Part shown: positions 21,934-32,057 of the stretch, in pieces
Layout of the letters: each line of letters begins with the position of its first letter
How positions within the stretch are numbered: the stretch's first letter is position 1
Assembly: GCF_016808335.1 (NCBI RefSeq)
Contig: NC_053148.1
Location: forward strand, 17,450,433 to 17,514,432
Length of the DNA: 64,000 nucleotides
Reading direction: 5' to 3'
From: Panicum virgatum
Lineage: Eukaryota; Streptophyta; Magnoliopsida; Poales; Poaceae
Position numbers and translations under genes: made by a program
Notes under the pieces: generated by a model
Told to the model about the DNA's origin: nothing
Databases searched by the model: none
Seen by the model: only the letters and a program-made list of their open reading frames with translations

Positions 21934-22420
21934 TATTTCTTAAGTCTTTACCGGAACCAGGCTGAACAACCCTGTTTCTGAAGTAGACGTTACGAAATAC
22001 CAACAGAAGGCAAATTCATATATTTCATTAGGTAATAATACCTCTTAGCATACATAAATTCATGCATCAGATTAGGCAACTCTATTGAATATTTTTTTAA
22101 TATCTAAAACATTTTACTCTGTCATCCTATTATGTGTTTCTGAAATAGGCAATAATTGTTTTAGCATAAGGCAAATTCATATATTACATTAGGCAACTTC
22201 ATTGAATAATTATTTTTTTCCTGCTCATTTGTTTTAAGTTGCTCCTGACTTCGTTATAATATGCCTACAAATCCTATCACGAGTGCTTATTATTGTACGA
22301 GTAAAGTATCATCAAAACATATACTTCAACAAAATGTTTTGTTCATTCATCATGGGGAGTTCTCTATGCTAATACACCACTTTAACTGACCAATACAAAT
22401 GCGTTTGGATTTCCAAAATC
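21934..22420. other. AT-rich remnant with short repeats
   Basis: No gene. The phrase GGCAAATTCATATAT followed by TTAGG occurs near 22008 and 22170, and related TTAGGCAA words are scattered through the stretch. Confidence 0.4.
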
Positions 22421-22429
22421 CAAATGGCA

Positions 22430-22712
22430 GCCAGCGGATTTTGGCCTTGTGAGATCATTCTCGAGTGGTCATATGGACACCTTACTAACCGTGTGATCAC
22501 TTTGTGGTATAGGTATTGTTTCTTCTCATAAATTTGTTATCATATTACAGTGGTTGAGCAAGCGTCTCATTGTATTACTGGATTGTGGCTGCAGACCTCC
22601 AGAGTTGCTGCTTGGAAGCGTGAAGTATGGTCCAGCCGTTGACATGTGGTTAGTGGGCTGTATTTTTGCCGAGCTTCTCAATGGGAAGCCAATATTGCCT
22701 GCAAAGAATGTG
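22430..22712 (+). pseudogene. Captured fragment of a CDKC-type cyclin-dependent kinase gene
   Basis: Exon piece 1 (to about 22512) reads [26 protein letters not shown], carrying the kinase DFG and activation segment. Piece 2 (from about 22596) reads [19 protein letters not shown] then [16 protein letters not shown]. The codon for Arg in WYRPPE is split across a short intron with GT..AG ends, as expected for a genomic rather than mRNA-derived copy. The N-lobe, catalytic loop and C-terminal regions are absent, and W-S has become W-L in the conserved DMWSVGC. It cannot be an active kinase. The context of repeats suggests capture by a transposon such as a Helitron or Pack-MULE, whose ends I could not identify. 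Confidence 0.75.
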
Positions 22713-22719
22713 GTATATT

Positions 22720-24126
22720 TTGGGAGCCTTCATATATTAGCTTTTGGCTTCATGGCTTCATCAATTTTGCCTCCACCCAATTTGTTATTTTTATTATCTA
22801 ATTTTTCTAGTCATGGTTAAATGGTATGTTGTATTCCTTCCGCAATTATAGCTTCAATGTCTAGCATTTTTCTAGTTATTGTTAAGCAATTTACATATCA
22901 TGCATAAGCAATCTGTGTCCATTTTAGTTGTTCCTCACTGTGTTTTTTTTTGGGGGGTGGGGGGGATTACTAATGGTGGTGCCGTGTGAGATCTGCACGT
23001 GCTAGTTATGGGCTTAGTCCTTGAATATATGATGATTAATCATGCTTTGTTGGATGCGAAATGGGACAAAGGGACTATCAGTACCTCATGTCCTCAGCTA
23101 TCAAAGAACTGAACTGAAATTTGCATGATTCTCTGCCATCGATTTGATATGGGATTTTACTTGTTTGCATCACTAGAAAAGTTTAGATGCTGTTTCTTGC
23201 GAAGTTACAGATCACGCCTTTTGCATTTGATGATTTGAATAATCAACCAGGAAAGAAGTAATGAGACCTTGTGTCAACTTTTAAAATCTAGGGGTATTTG
23301 TTTCATGGGCTGACGACAAGAGTCTATTTTCAATTTTATGCATCATTTATCAATACAATCACATCTCTTTCCAGATTTGGTTTCCTCTTTGTGCCTTTTG
23401 GATGTTAGATGATTCCTTTTATTTCTTCTACATCTCTTTATCAATGCAATACTGAAATACACACAGCCCTGTTTGTAGGAAGTTTGTATCATGTATAGGA
23501 GCAATATGTGTCTCGACCAATCTATGGTCAAGGAAGAACATATTTGTAGTCAATGTCATATACTCCACTCAGATTCATTTGATGGCAAGATTTGCTAAAT
23601 CATCAAGCAATTTGTTCATTTTAGTTTAGCATATTTTCATTCTGATTCTAGCATTTCTATATTCCTACATGTCATTTTTTATTTCATATATCCAACTATG
23701 CTCAACCAACAAGCAAATTAATTATATTAGCTAAGCATTTTTGTGCCCTGAATTTTAGCATTTTTTACTCGGCCATGGTGAGCCTTCTCTCTTACACCCC
23801 TCCCCCCTTGTCTGCGTGATCCTTTTTTCGGTGTGTTACAATCTAGGGGATTCGATTTTGTGGGTGTTTTTCATGTGGTGCTTGCGTTTTGGAGATGGGT
23901 GTGGAGTAGGATTTTCTCACATGCTCATCCCTGTTTTCATGTTTCGCAGTTTCCAGTATAGCACACCGCTGGGGATCATTCTAGGTAACGCCTCGGGTGC
24001 TCAGGAATTGATAAGTGAGCTACTTCTCCCCCTACACATACCCTATCGTTTTCTCTATGTGTTGTGTGTCCTTTTTCCTGCAGATAGAGCTGGTGCGTGT
24101 TGTATGTCCACAAACACATTTATGCA
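22720..24126. other. No gene recognised
   Basis: AT-rich sequence with a G-run near 22950 and possible intron-like content from the kinase source gene. No exon continuing the kinase could be read, and no repeat boundary was fixed. Confidence 0.35.
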
Positions 24127-24131
24127 GATTG

Positions 24132-24482
24132 TGTTATATTGTAATCCAAATTCATTGCACAAGAAAAGGCCGACTTCTGACGGAGCGTAGCGGAGGCCTA
24201 TCGCGGGGAGGCTTGGGCCGAGAAAACGCCTGGTGGGTGCAGGCCCCCCCCCCCACCCGCGGTATGGTACAAATACCCTTTAGGGTTTGCTTCTTGCTGT
24301 GTCAATTCCTCTTATAAGCCGCCGCTAGACATTGTAAACACACACCCGATATAGTGAAGATTTGCTGGCTGGCGCCCGTGGTTTTCCCCTTTGCATTGGA
24401 GGGGTTTTCCACATTAAATCCTCGTGTTTTCTGTGGTTTGATTTCATTGTTCTTCGTCGTTTCTTCGCTGTCGATTCTAACA
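24132..24482 (-). mobile_element. Small copia-type solo LTR, 351 bp
   Basis: Termini TGTTATATTG..TTCTAACA, flanked by GATTG at 24127-24131 and 24483-24487. On the minus strand it begins TGTTAGAATCGACAG. A run of nine or more C lies near 24250. No internal region accompanies it. Confidence 0.85.
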
Positions 24483-24607
24483 GATTGACTAGGTGTTTAG
24501 CTGTCTAGTTTTTGGCTATGCAGTTTAGCTATTGTTTACACCTCTACTCAACATTTTAGTGAATGCGTTTTTTTAGTTTTATATGTTGTAGGGATATTTT
24601 AATAGTA

Positions 24608-25135
24608 TTTTTTAAAACATTTTCCTCACTGCATACTAAGCATCCTTTTTCAGTTAACCAGATATTAATACGATCCTAGATAGGCAATAATACTCTACTA
24701 TTCAAGAGAAGTACCATCTCAAGTTAGCTTCTCAAATTAGGGTGTCGAGGTTATGCTAAAATGTAATGTGAATTTTTTTTATTCATTTCAAGGGTGAGGG
24801 GATGTTGGATGGAAGCCCATATCAGAGGATATGTGCTTGCTGGAAAGCATGTGCTATGATTAGAAGTGTTTTTAAAAAAAAACGCTTTCCACACTGCATA
24901 CTAAGCAATTTTTTCAGTTAACCAGACATTAATATGATCCTAGATAGGCAATAATACTATTAACTAGGCAAACTACCATCTCAATTTAGGGCTGTCAAAT
25001 TAGGCCGTCGAGCCTGGTGCATTCCATATGTGCTGCACATTTTCTGTATTTAGTTCAGGGATGGGGGCATGTTGGCAGAAGCGCATATTAGGGGGCAATG
25101 CGGGCTGAAAGCATTTGCTCTGATTAGCAGTTCAA
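24608..25135. repeat. Diverged tandem duplication, two units of about 265 bp
   Basis: CACTGCATACTAAGC, CAGTTAACCAGA and GATCCTAGATAGGCAATAAT occur in the same order near 24630-24700 and 24890-24960. Matching TGTTGG and AAAGCAT blocks follow at the end of each unit. Confidence 0.7.
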
Positions 25136-25224
25136 CAATCCACAAGGTTTCATATGTCAGCTTTTCATTCTATAGTATTGCAACTGCTTCTTCCATTGTT
25201 TAGTCATGGCTTGCTTGCAATTTC

Positions 25225-25745
25225 AGATCAATGTACTTTTGTTCATGTCCTTTAGGAAATCATAATCAAATTCTGGTGGGAGCTCGTTTAAATTCATTTT
25301 TTTACCTTCTATATCTCCCCAGCATAACCATTTAGCAGGTCACAAGCCTGATTAGACAGCAGCACTAGAGCATTTTTTATGTTTCTATTTAGTAGCTTGG
25401 CGAGCCTCCTATACTGTCAGCATCAGGAACACCTATATGTGATCCTCATGGCGATCCACCACTAGTGGGAGATTGCTGGTATAATTGCAACCTTGAGGAC
25501 ATAGCCTGGGAGGACAAGAAGCAACAGCTCTGGAAGGTGCAATTCTTGAAATTTGCTCATTGTCTTCTGATTTAGTATCTTCAAGGGATAGCCTGATTTT
25601 AGAAATGGCACCATCAATCTACTGAGGGGCAGGGGGCTGGTTGAGAGCAAAAAAATGAAGGATTTGCTTCAAATGTTCTTCATCGGTTCCATCTAAGAAA
25701 TCATAATCATATTCTGGGGGGGAACTCATTCAAATCCATATTATT
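25225..25745 (-). pseudogene. Unrecognised coding fragment with a duplicated N-terminus (MxLNExPPE)
   Basis: From about 25740 the minus strand reads MDLNEFPPEYDYDFLDGTDE, apart from a one-base excess in a seven-C run. It then reads through HLKQILHFFALNQPPAP, a TAG stop, and an open stretch with CPPRLCPQGCNYTSN to a stop near 25437. About 440 bp further along, from 25297, a second start reads MNLNELPPEFDYDFLKDMNK. The two starts are clearly paralogous. The protein family is not recognised; acidic starts of this kind occur in grass transposon-associated proteins. Length, frameshift and stop indicate it is not functional. Confidence 0.5.
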
Positions 25746-26655
25746 TTGCTTGACTATTTCTTCTTTTTTTTTAACCTCCTACCATCCAAAGTAACATTAA
25801 AATAAGATTAGAAAGTATGAGGATGCATCAAAGTAGGCAACTTAGTGCATTTTATCTCGGTAATTTAGTGCATTTATAACTAAGAGTATGAAAAGAATTT
25901 CAACATGCATCAAAGCAAGACTTATGTCAGGCTCAACTTTTACTCTATGTTCTTATATTGATTTTAGTAGGTAGTACAAGGTAGATTTATAGGCAAATCA
26001 TATTTTGTATACAAGCAAATCAGTAGTTTTTGCTCAGGCAAACCTTGCATGTTTTCTGTTTATTCAGTATCAAAAACACTAATCAAGTTTTCTATCCGCA
26101 ACCAATCAAGTCTACAACTCTGGATTTTGAGGGTGCAGTGGACAGGGGAGCAACTAGGCGCATCTAGCATATAGGCACAACACTATCAGATCTGTGGATA
26201 CCAACTTGCTGTATAGAACATATGTGGGGTGGGGGGTTCCGGTTTTTTTTTGAGAAGGGATATGATGGTGATTTTTCTTGTGGATCTAATATGTTGCTAG
26301 AACCTAAGAACCAAATTGCAGATGATTAGTACATAAAACCCTATAAAAGCGCAGAATATCCTATCAGAAATGCATACCTCATCTGCTGCTCCCCCACCGT
26401 CTGCTTGGTTGCTTGCTGCATTGCTGCCACTGCTGCCGCTGCCTGCTTAATTAGTGCCAGGCAATTTAGCGTTGGGGTATGAGAGAGAGGGACAGGCAGA
26501 GATTATTTTTCGGGTGGGCCCATGGGGACTGTTTTTTGGCGCGCAACTACCGCGAGTTGCCGCGCAAAAGACGTAGCAAGGTAATGTGGCGAAAGGGGGC
26601 GACACCATATCACGTGGGTTGCCAGAAAAAGAAAGAGGTAATCAGCTAGATTTTT
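25746..26655. other. Upstream flank of the MxLNE fragment, no gene recognised
   Basis: AT-rich at 25750-26380, then GC-richer with CTGCTGCC repeats (26386-26445) and a GAGAGAGAGG tract at 26481. No reading frame is recognised. It could be the promoter and leader of the minus-strand fragment. Confidence 0.35.
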
Positions 26656-26660
26656 CCTAA

Positions 26661-26702
26661 TACGGCCGGCCATACGATTGGCCAAATTACGGCCGGCCGT
26701 AG
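26661..26702. repeat. GC palindrome, hairpin-forming
   Basis: TACGGCCGGCC and GGCCGGCCGTA face each other around a CATACGATTGGCCAAATTAC loop. The stem is 11 bp and perfect. It might be the subterminal hairpin of a transposon such as a Helitron, but no CTRR end follows at the right distance. Confidence 0.5.
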
Positions 26703-27108
26703 TCTTTATTCATAGAATTTGCACAGAAGGAGATAGAAGGTAGGGTTTCGGTTTGCAGGAAATTTTTCGGAAAAAAGGGTTGGACAGTAGGTTGATTCTG
26801 ATAAAAAGCTGGAAAATCTTCTTGCAAAAATGTCGGAGGACATGTGACGCCACGCGGGACCGAGTGGAGCTGCAAAGAGCAACCGGTCTTTAAAAAATCC
26901 AATTCTAGAGGTGCAACTGCCCGGACCATATTTCAATTCCAGAGGTCGAACAGCCTGGTCCACATCAATTCCGCGTTTCACTTGCTCAGCAGGGATCTGA
27001 TCCAGGGTCAGGGCATCTGGTACCTTTGGCTAGATCCATCCAGATTTGAATTCGTGCTTGGTCACATTTGATCTCTTAGCTAGCACGTATTTGATCTATT
27101 TGATATAT

Positions 27109-27443
27109 GTCTTGTTTAGATCCAAAGTTCAAAATTCCAAAATATTTGTAAATCGTCTGCATCATATATTAAATGTAGTCGAAAAAAATCACATTACACA
27201 AATGGATTGTAAATCGCGAGACGAATCTAATGAACCTAACTAAGTCGTGATTAGACACTAAATTGCTGCAGTAAAACTACAGTAAACATATGCTAATGAT
27301 GAATTAATTAGGCTCATTAAATTCGTCTCGTAGTTTACAGATGAGATCTGTAATTAGTTTTGTGATTAGTCTATCTTTAATACTTCAAATGTGAAAAGAT
27401 TATTTTTAAAAAAAAATTCAAAATGGTGGAACTAAACACACCC
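27109..27443. mobile_element. MITE, about 335 bp, CTTGTTTAG/CTAAACA termini
   Basis: The left end GTCTTGTTTAGATCC is mirrored by GGTGGAACTAAACACACC. The core has the TTCGTCTCGTAGTTTACAG word in one orientation and CGCGAGACGAATCTAATGA in the other. This family pattern is common in grass genomes. It has no coding capacity. Confidence 0.7.
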
Positions 27444-28017
27444 ACAGAAAGCAACTGCGAGTTTTGTCACATTTATCGCAGACATATCGTAAAGGTTCCC
27501 TCCTGAACATATTTGTGGTGGGCAAACCGGAATGCCAAATCTCGGTATTCCTGAAAATCCATGATCAGTTTTTTTAGAAAGTTCTGATTCGAACAACATA
27601 CTTCAAAAGCAAAATAAAACTTCAAGAGTGTTTTTTTTAGAACTTCATAAGTAGTTATAGCAAAATACTATGCGTTACTACATTGCAGAAATATAAACAC
27701 ATCCGCACAAGCGCGGCTTGGACAACTGTTGTTAACACTAGATAAATAAGCATGTCAACACTAGATAAATAAGCATAGTAAGTTCAAGTTCGACGCAGTT
27801 CTGTTTTTCGAACAATTCCCTGCAGTTTGACAGCACAGATTTGGCTTTCGCTTCTCGACGCCACCGGTCACAGGCCCAACCTGGTCCTTTTGTTGCTAGC
27901 ACTGCTTGCATATGTCCGCTCAATTTCTGAAATAAACAAGACAAGTGCAACCAAATTGTTGGTTTAGTGTGTTGGCATTATAGAAATAATAGTGTAACAA
28001 ATTGGGAACATACTTCG
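27444..28017. other. 3' flank of the topoisomerase-like gene
   Basis: Mostly AT-rich. A minus-strand frame at 27840-27960 (KLSGHMQAVLATKGPG) could be one more exon of the topoisomerase-like gene, but this is not supported by family similarity. Confidence 0.3.
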
Positions 28018-28113
28018 CTTTTGGGGTTCCATGCCCTTTTCAGCTATCTTCTGCTGCAATTCTTCGAGATCTTTAATCCAGAGGTCAGTATCTCTAGTCT
28101 TCTGCATTTGCTC

Positions 28114-29827
28114 TGAAAGGATTGAGGTCCAAAAAGGGGGTTGAATTGGGACTTTTCAAATTTCTACCTAGTCCTTAACCTAAACTAGTATTGCCCAATC
28201 TACAAATTTGAAACCTAGTCACTAGAGTACGCTAGCAAAAGGTCCTTAGGTAGGTAAACACACTATCATGATCATTTTGTCTAGAAGGTGGCACACTAGC
28301 AAGATCAAAACCTAAGCAAGAGATTACACTACCATGCAAGTTGTCATAGTCAAACTACAAGCAATCAAAAGCAAGAATAACAACAAATGGATTTAATTGC
28401 TTGAAATAAGAGTTAGAGACACGAGACAACCGGATTTTTTCCCGTGGTATCGAGGAGTTGACGCTCCCCCCTAATCCACGTTGGAGCACCCACACAAGGG
28501 TATAACTCCCTTGCTTCACCAAGGAGCAAGTGATCACTAAGAATGCTCCTTCTCCATCTCCGGAACGGCGAGCTTCATACCGTGTACAATCTTCTTGTCT
28601 TGGGGATCCCACAAACTTCAAGAGCTCACCAAGAACCTCCCGATCACCGAGACCGGCTAGGTGCCGTCAAACACCAAGAGTAACAAGCTCCTAAGCCTTC
28701 ACTTGACCTACACTCAGTTGGCCCTAGCTCAAACACACTTGCTACACTTGCAAAGGTTGAATTCTTTAAGGTTGAAGCACAATCAATGTACTAGATCTTC
28801 ACTCTTTTGCTCAAAGCATTTTCTCTTCTTCTCAAGGGTGGCCACAGGTATTCAAGGTGTCAAAGGCACTTCAAAATAGCCAGGGGTGCCCTTATATAGG
28901 GTGGAGAGGGTCACATAGCCGTTGGAAGTACACTGCAGAAAAAACGTGACCATCGGAAGAACCGACGGGTTAGAAAGTGAATGCACCAGTTCAACCGGTC
29001 TCTCTGTGTCCAATTAGTAGCCGTTGGGGTTTCTGACACAGTATCCAGACTTGCGTCATTGCACCGGTGTATGCTCCGTAGAGGCATCGGTTCAACCGGT
29101 GCTGAAGAGGTTCACTGATCAACTCAAACAAGCTCTCTGGAACATAGTACATCCAATGCACCGGTGGTTGATTCTGAAGCGTCGGTTCAACCGGTGCTGA
29201 AGACGAGTTGAGGTCCACCAAAACATGCTCTCTGGAACATAGTACATCTAATGCACCGGTGCTTTACTTAGGACCATCGGTTCAACCAGTGATATAGAGT
29301 GACTTGACTTGATTTCAGCTTGCTTCCAAGAGAGATAGACCGACAGGGCGTCGGAACTTCCGCCAAGCATCGGATGCTCCGATGATAGGGGCATCGGTTA
29401 AACCGGTGCTGCTGTTTTTCTTCGTTTTCAACTGAATTGACTTGAATTTGAGTGTAACTTCGATTGTTTCTTCTTCCAATTGTTGTGTTGACTTCTATTG
29501 ACCATATTGGCCTGTTTTTGAGCGAGTATCCAAGATTTCTAAGGCCAACTCAAATTTGCTCAAGCTACTAACTCATGAACCTCTCTTAATAGTACGGTCA
29601 AGAACTAAAAACTATAAACCCTAGCTAAATCAAGTATCCTTCATCTCCTTGTGACACTTGAGACTAGAAAGGTCCTTAATCTTTGGAATTGAGTCCTTGG
29701 CACGCATGATTGTTTTGAATTGAGGGGTCTCCTTTCATATTTCATATGAGACTAATCTAATCATTGATTTTTCCTTCAAAACACACGTTAATCGCATATG
29801 GTTGTCATTAATCACCGAAACTTACCA
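28114..29827 (+). mobile_element. SIRE-like copia LTR inside the topoisomerase-like gene
   Basis: Starts TGAAAGGATTGAGG with the GGGGGTTGAATTGGG leader of this LTR class and ends about ..ATCACCGAAACTTACCA, similar to the LTRs at 47233 and 54371. The middle (28970-29410) carries repeated CATCGGTTCAACCGGTG words. It separates two topoisomerase coding blocks. The right edge is uncertain and no target duplication could be fixed. Confidence 0.65.
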
Positions 29828-31854
29828 TTAGCATCTATCGGCCTAGATGCGCTTCATGCTCCATTCGTTGATGTAGGCCTTCCCTTTCCGCCACGAGATT
29901 GGGTACACACTCAATATCACACTCATTACAAGATAGATTAATGAGATGATCGAAGCCTGGATCCCCATCATTTGGAATAGCCTTGTAACCTTTTTCAGTG
30001 AACTTTGCAATTAGCTTATTTTCATTCATCTGCTTGATCTCACCTTTGTCCATTGCTTCGAGATACATAATGGTATTATCGATTCTTATTATATCATTAC
30101 TCATCCTTTCCAGTAGCTTTGCCTACACATGAGCATTACAAATCTTGAGTCTATACAATATCAATAAACACAAACAAAACAAACAGAGAAATGAAGTACC
30201 TTCCTTGCAGCATAATAAGGAAGCCTCATTTTAAAAAAAGATGTCAGTGTTGCACGTATAACATCATGTTCTTATTATATGTCTCATTGTGAAATTCAGA
30301 ACAACAATAAAGTACAGAAGAAGAAAAACATACCATCTTCTGCCTTATCAAATAGACGCAGCTCTTGCCTCTGATTCAGTAAATTTAGAGTCTCTACAGA
30401 AATTTTCCACACCAATAGAAAAGCCTTCGACAGGCCTCTCTTTCTAAAAAAACATTATGTTGTCTTTGTCCAAGGAAGCCCTGAACCTCAAGTTATTTTC
30501 ATCCTCATGCAGTTCCTGAAAACACTATATGATAGATGCAGTCCATTTCAGTAACATAATCATTAAAGATTCGTACATAAGGTATTTTACGAAACAAAAC
30601 TTGAAAAGCCTTTTATCATATACCTCAATAGTTGGATATTTCATTTTGGAAGATTCAGATCTATTATTAGCATCAGGCATTAGGGACTGGAGAAAGCTTT
30701 TGTACTCAACAATTGTTCTGCCTGGAGGTATTTCATTTATTTCAATTACCGTAAATGGTGCATTTTATTCCTTGTTCATTGTCAGTAGATTTTTCAATCC
30801 TTCCCTGATAATAAAAGAAGGGACATAAAAATCAAACAAAAGTAAAAAGAGTAAGTGTCTAGCACACATGCCTAGGAATTCAAATGGATGCAAATTGTGA
30901 CTTCGTTATGGTAAAAGTAGTAAGACACTTGAACTTCCATTCAGAGAACAATAGAAATTCAGAAAGATACCTTAAAACCTCTGTAGCCTGGTTTCAATGA
31001 TATACTGTTGCTATCTTCTGCAATGGTGGGGCCTCTCAATAGCTTGAATAGAGCACTAATAACATCATTCATGTGATGGTTTGGAATGTTAGATCTCCTA
31101 CCACTTCCTATTGCGGTAGTGCCATTCACTAATGACATTGGGACAACAAGAAGGTACCTATGGAAGTGGAGTTAGATATATTAACTACAAATCGACCACA
31201 TATTAATTACGAGTGCTGCAGGACAATACCACTTTGGTTGAACTAACGTTCCATCTTCTTCCAAGTATTCAAGTAAATCTTTATCATCATCCCGAAAAAT
31301 GAACTTGGTTATGTCATTCAATTCAACATATAAATAATGTGCCGTGGAATCATCTTTGCCTCCCTGAAATGATACATTTTAGAAGAAGAAAAAATGATAA
31401 TGGTTTTCAAACTAAAAAGAAAACAAATAACACATTCTATACCTTATATCTTGAACCAAACTGGCCTGTGGGCTCAAGCAAATTCACATTATTGCTTCCA
31501 ACAAAAGTCTGAGCCATACCAATAATTGTGCCTTCCATACTAGGACTACCATGCTTGTATATAGTTTTGCTGACAACATCACCTGCAAACACATCAACCT
31601 AATGTGTAGCAAAAGGCCAGGATCAGATATCTGATCAGGTACTATCAAGTAGTATAAGTAATGAAGTAAAACGTATTGTGATGCACCAATGTAACTTCTA
31701 ACAATAAATTTAGATTATCTGGCATGTCAGCTGCTCTGACTAAGCTGAGAGGACAGCACAATACCTCATGGATTGTGTTTTCTCCTGGCAGATTTAGTTC
31801 CTCATTCTAGATTGTGTGGGTTTTGCAGAGTTTGTGCTTCAATCATCGGAGGAC

Positions 31855-32057
31855 ATATTCTGTGAATGTTGAAGATAGGTCTAGTGCCCAAGAATACACA
31901 ACTATTGTGACTTCAATGGAGCCACACCTGATGTTCAGCAGGTGGTTTGCGTTTCTGGGGTGAGGCATGACTCGGGTGCTAGGCAGGAGGAAAAGAATTT
32001 GATGAGACAATAGTTGCGTATTCTTGGGCACTAGACCTATCTTCAACATTGACAGAT
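31855..32057. repeat. Large inverted repeat in a topoisomerase-like intron
   Basis: Two arms of about 50 bp (31857-31908 and 32007-32055) match as inverted copies. The central 38 bases, starting GAAGATAGGTCTAGTGCCC, differ at one position. The loop is about 100 bp. It could fold into a long hairpin. Confidence 0.8.

Noticed and set aside
21934..27108. A complete Helitron spanning the captured fragments
   Set aside because: Captured pieces and a hairpin are suggestive, but no TC start and no CTRR end at the right distance from a hairpin could be identified.
28970..29410. CRISPR-like array of repeated CATCGGTTCAACCGG words
   Set aside because: Irregular spacing, eukaryotic LTR context, palindromic words of variable sequence; not a CRISPR.
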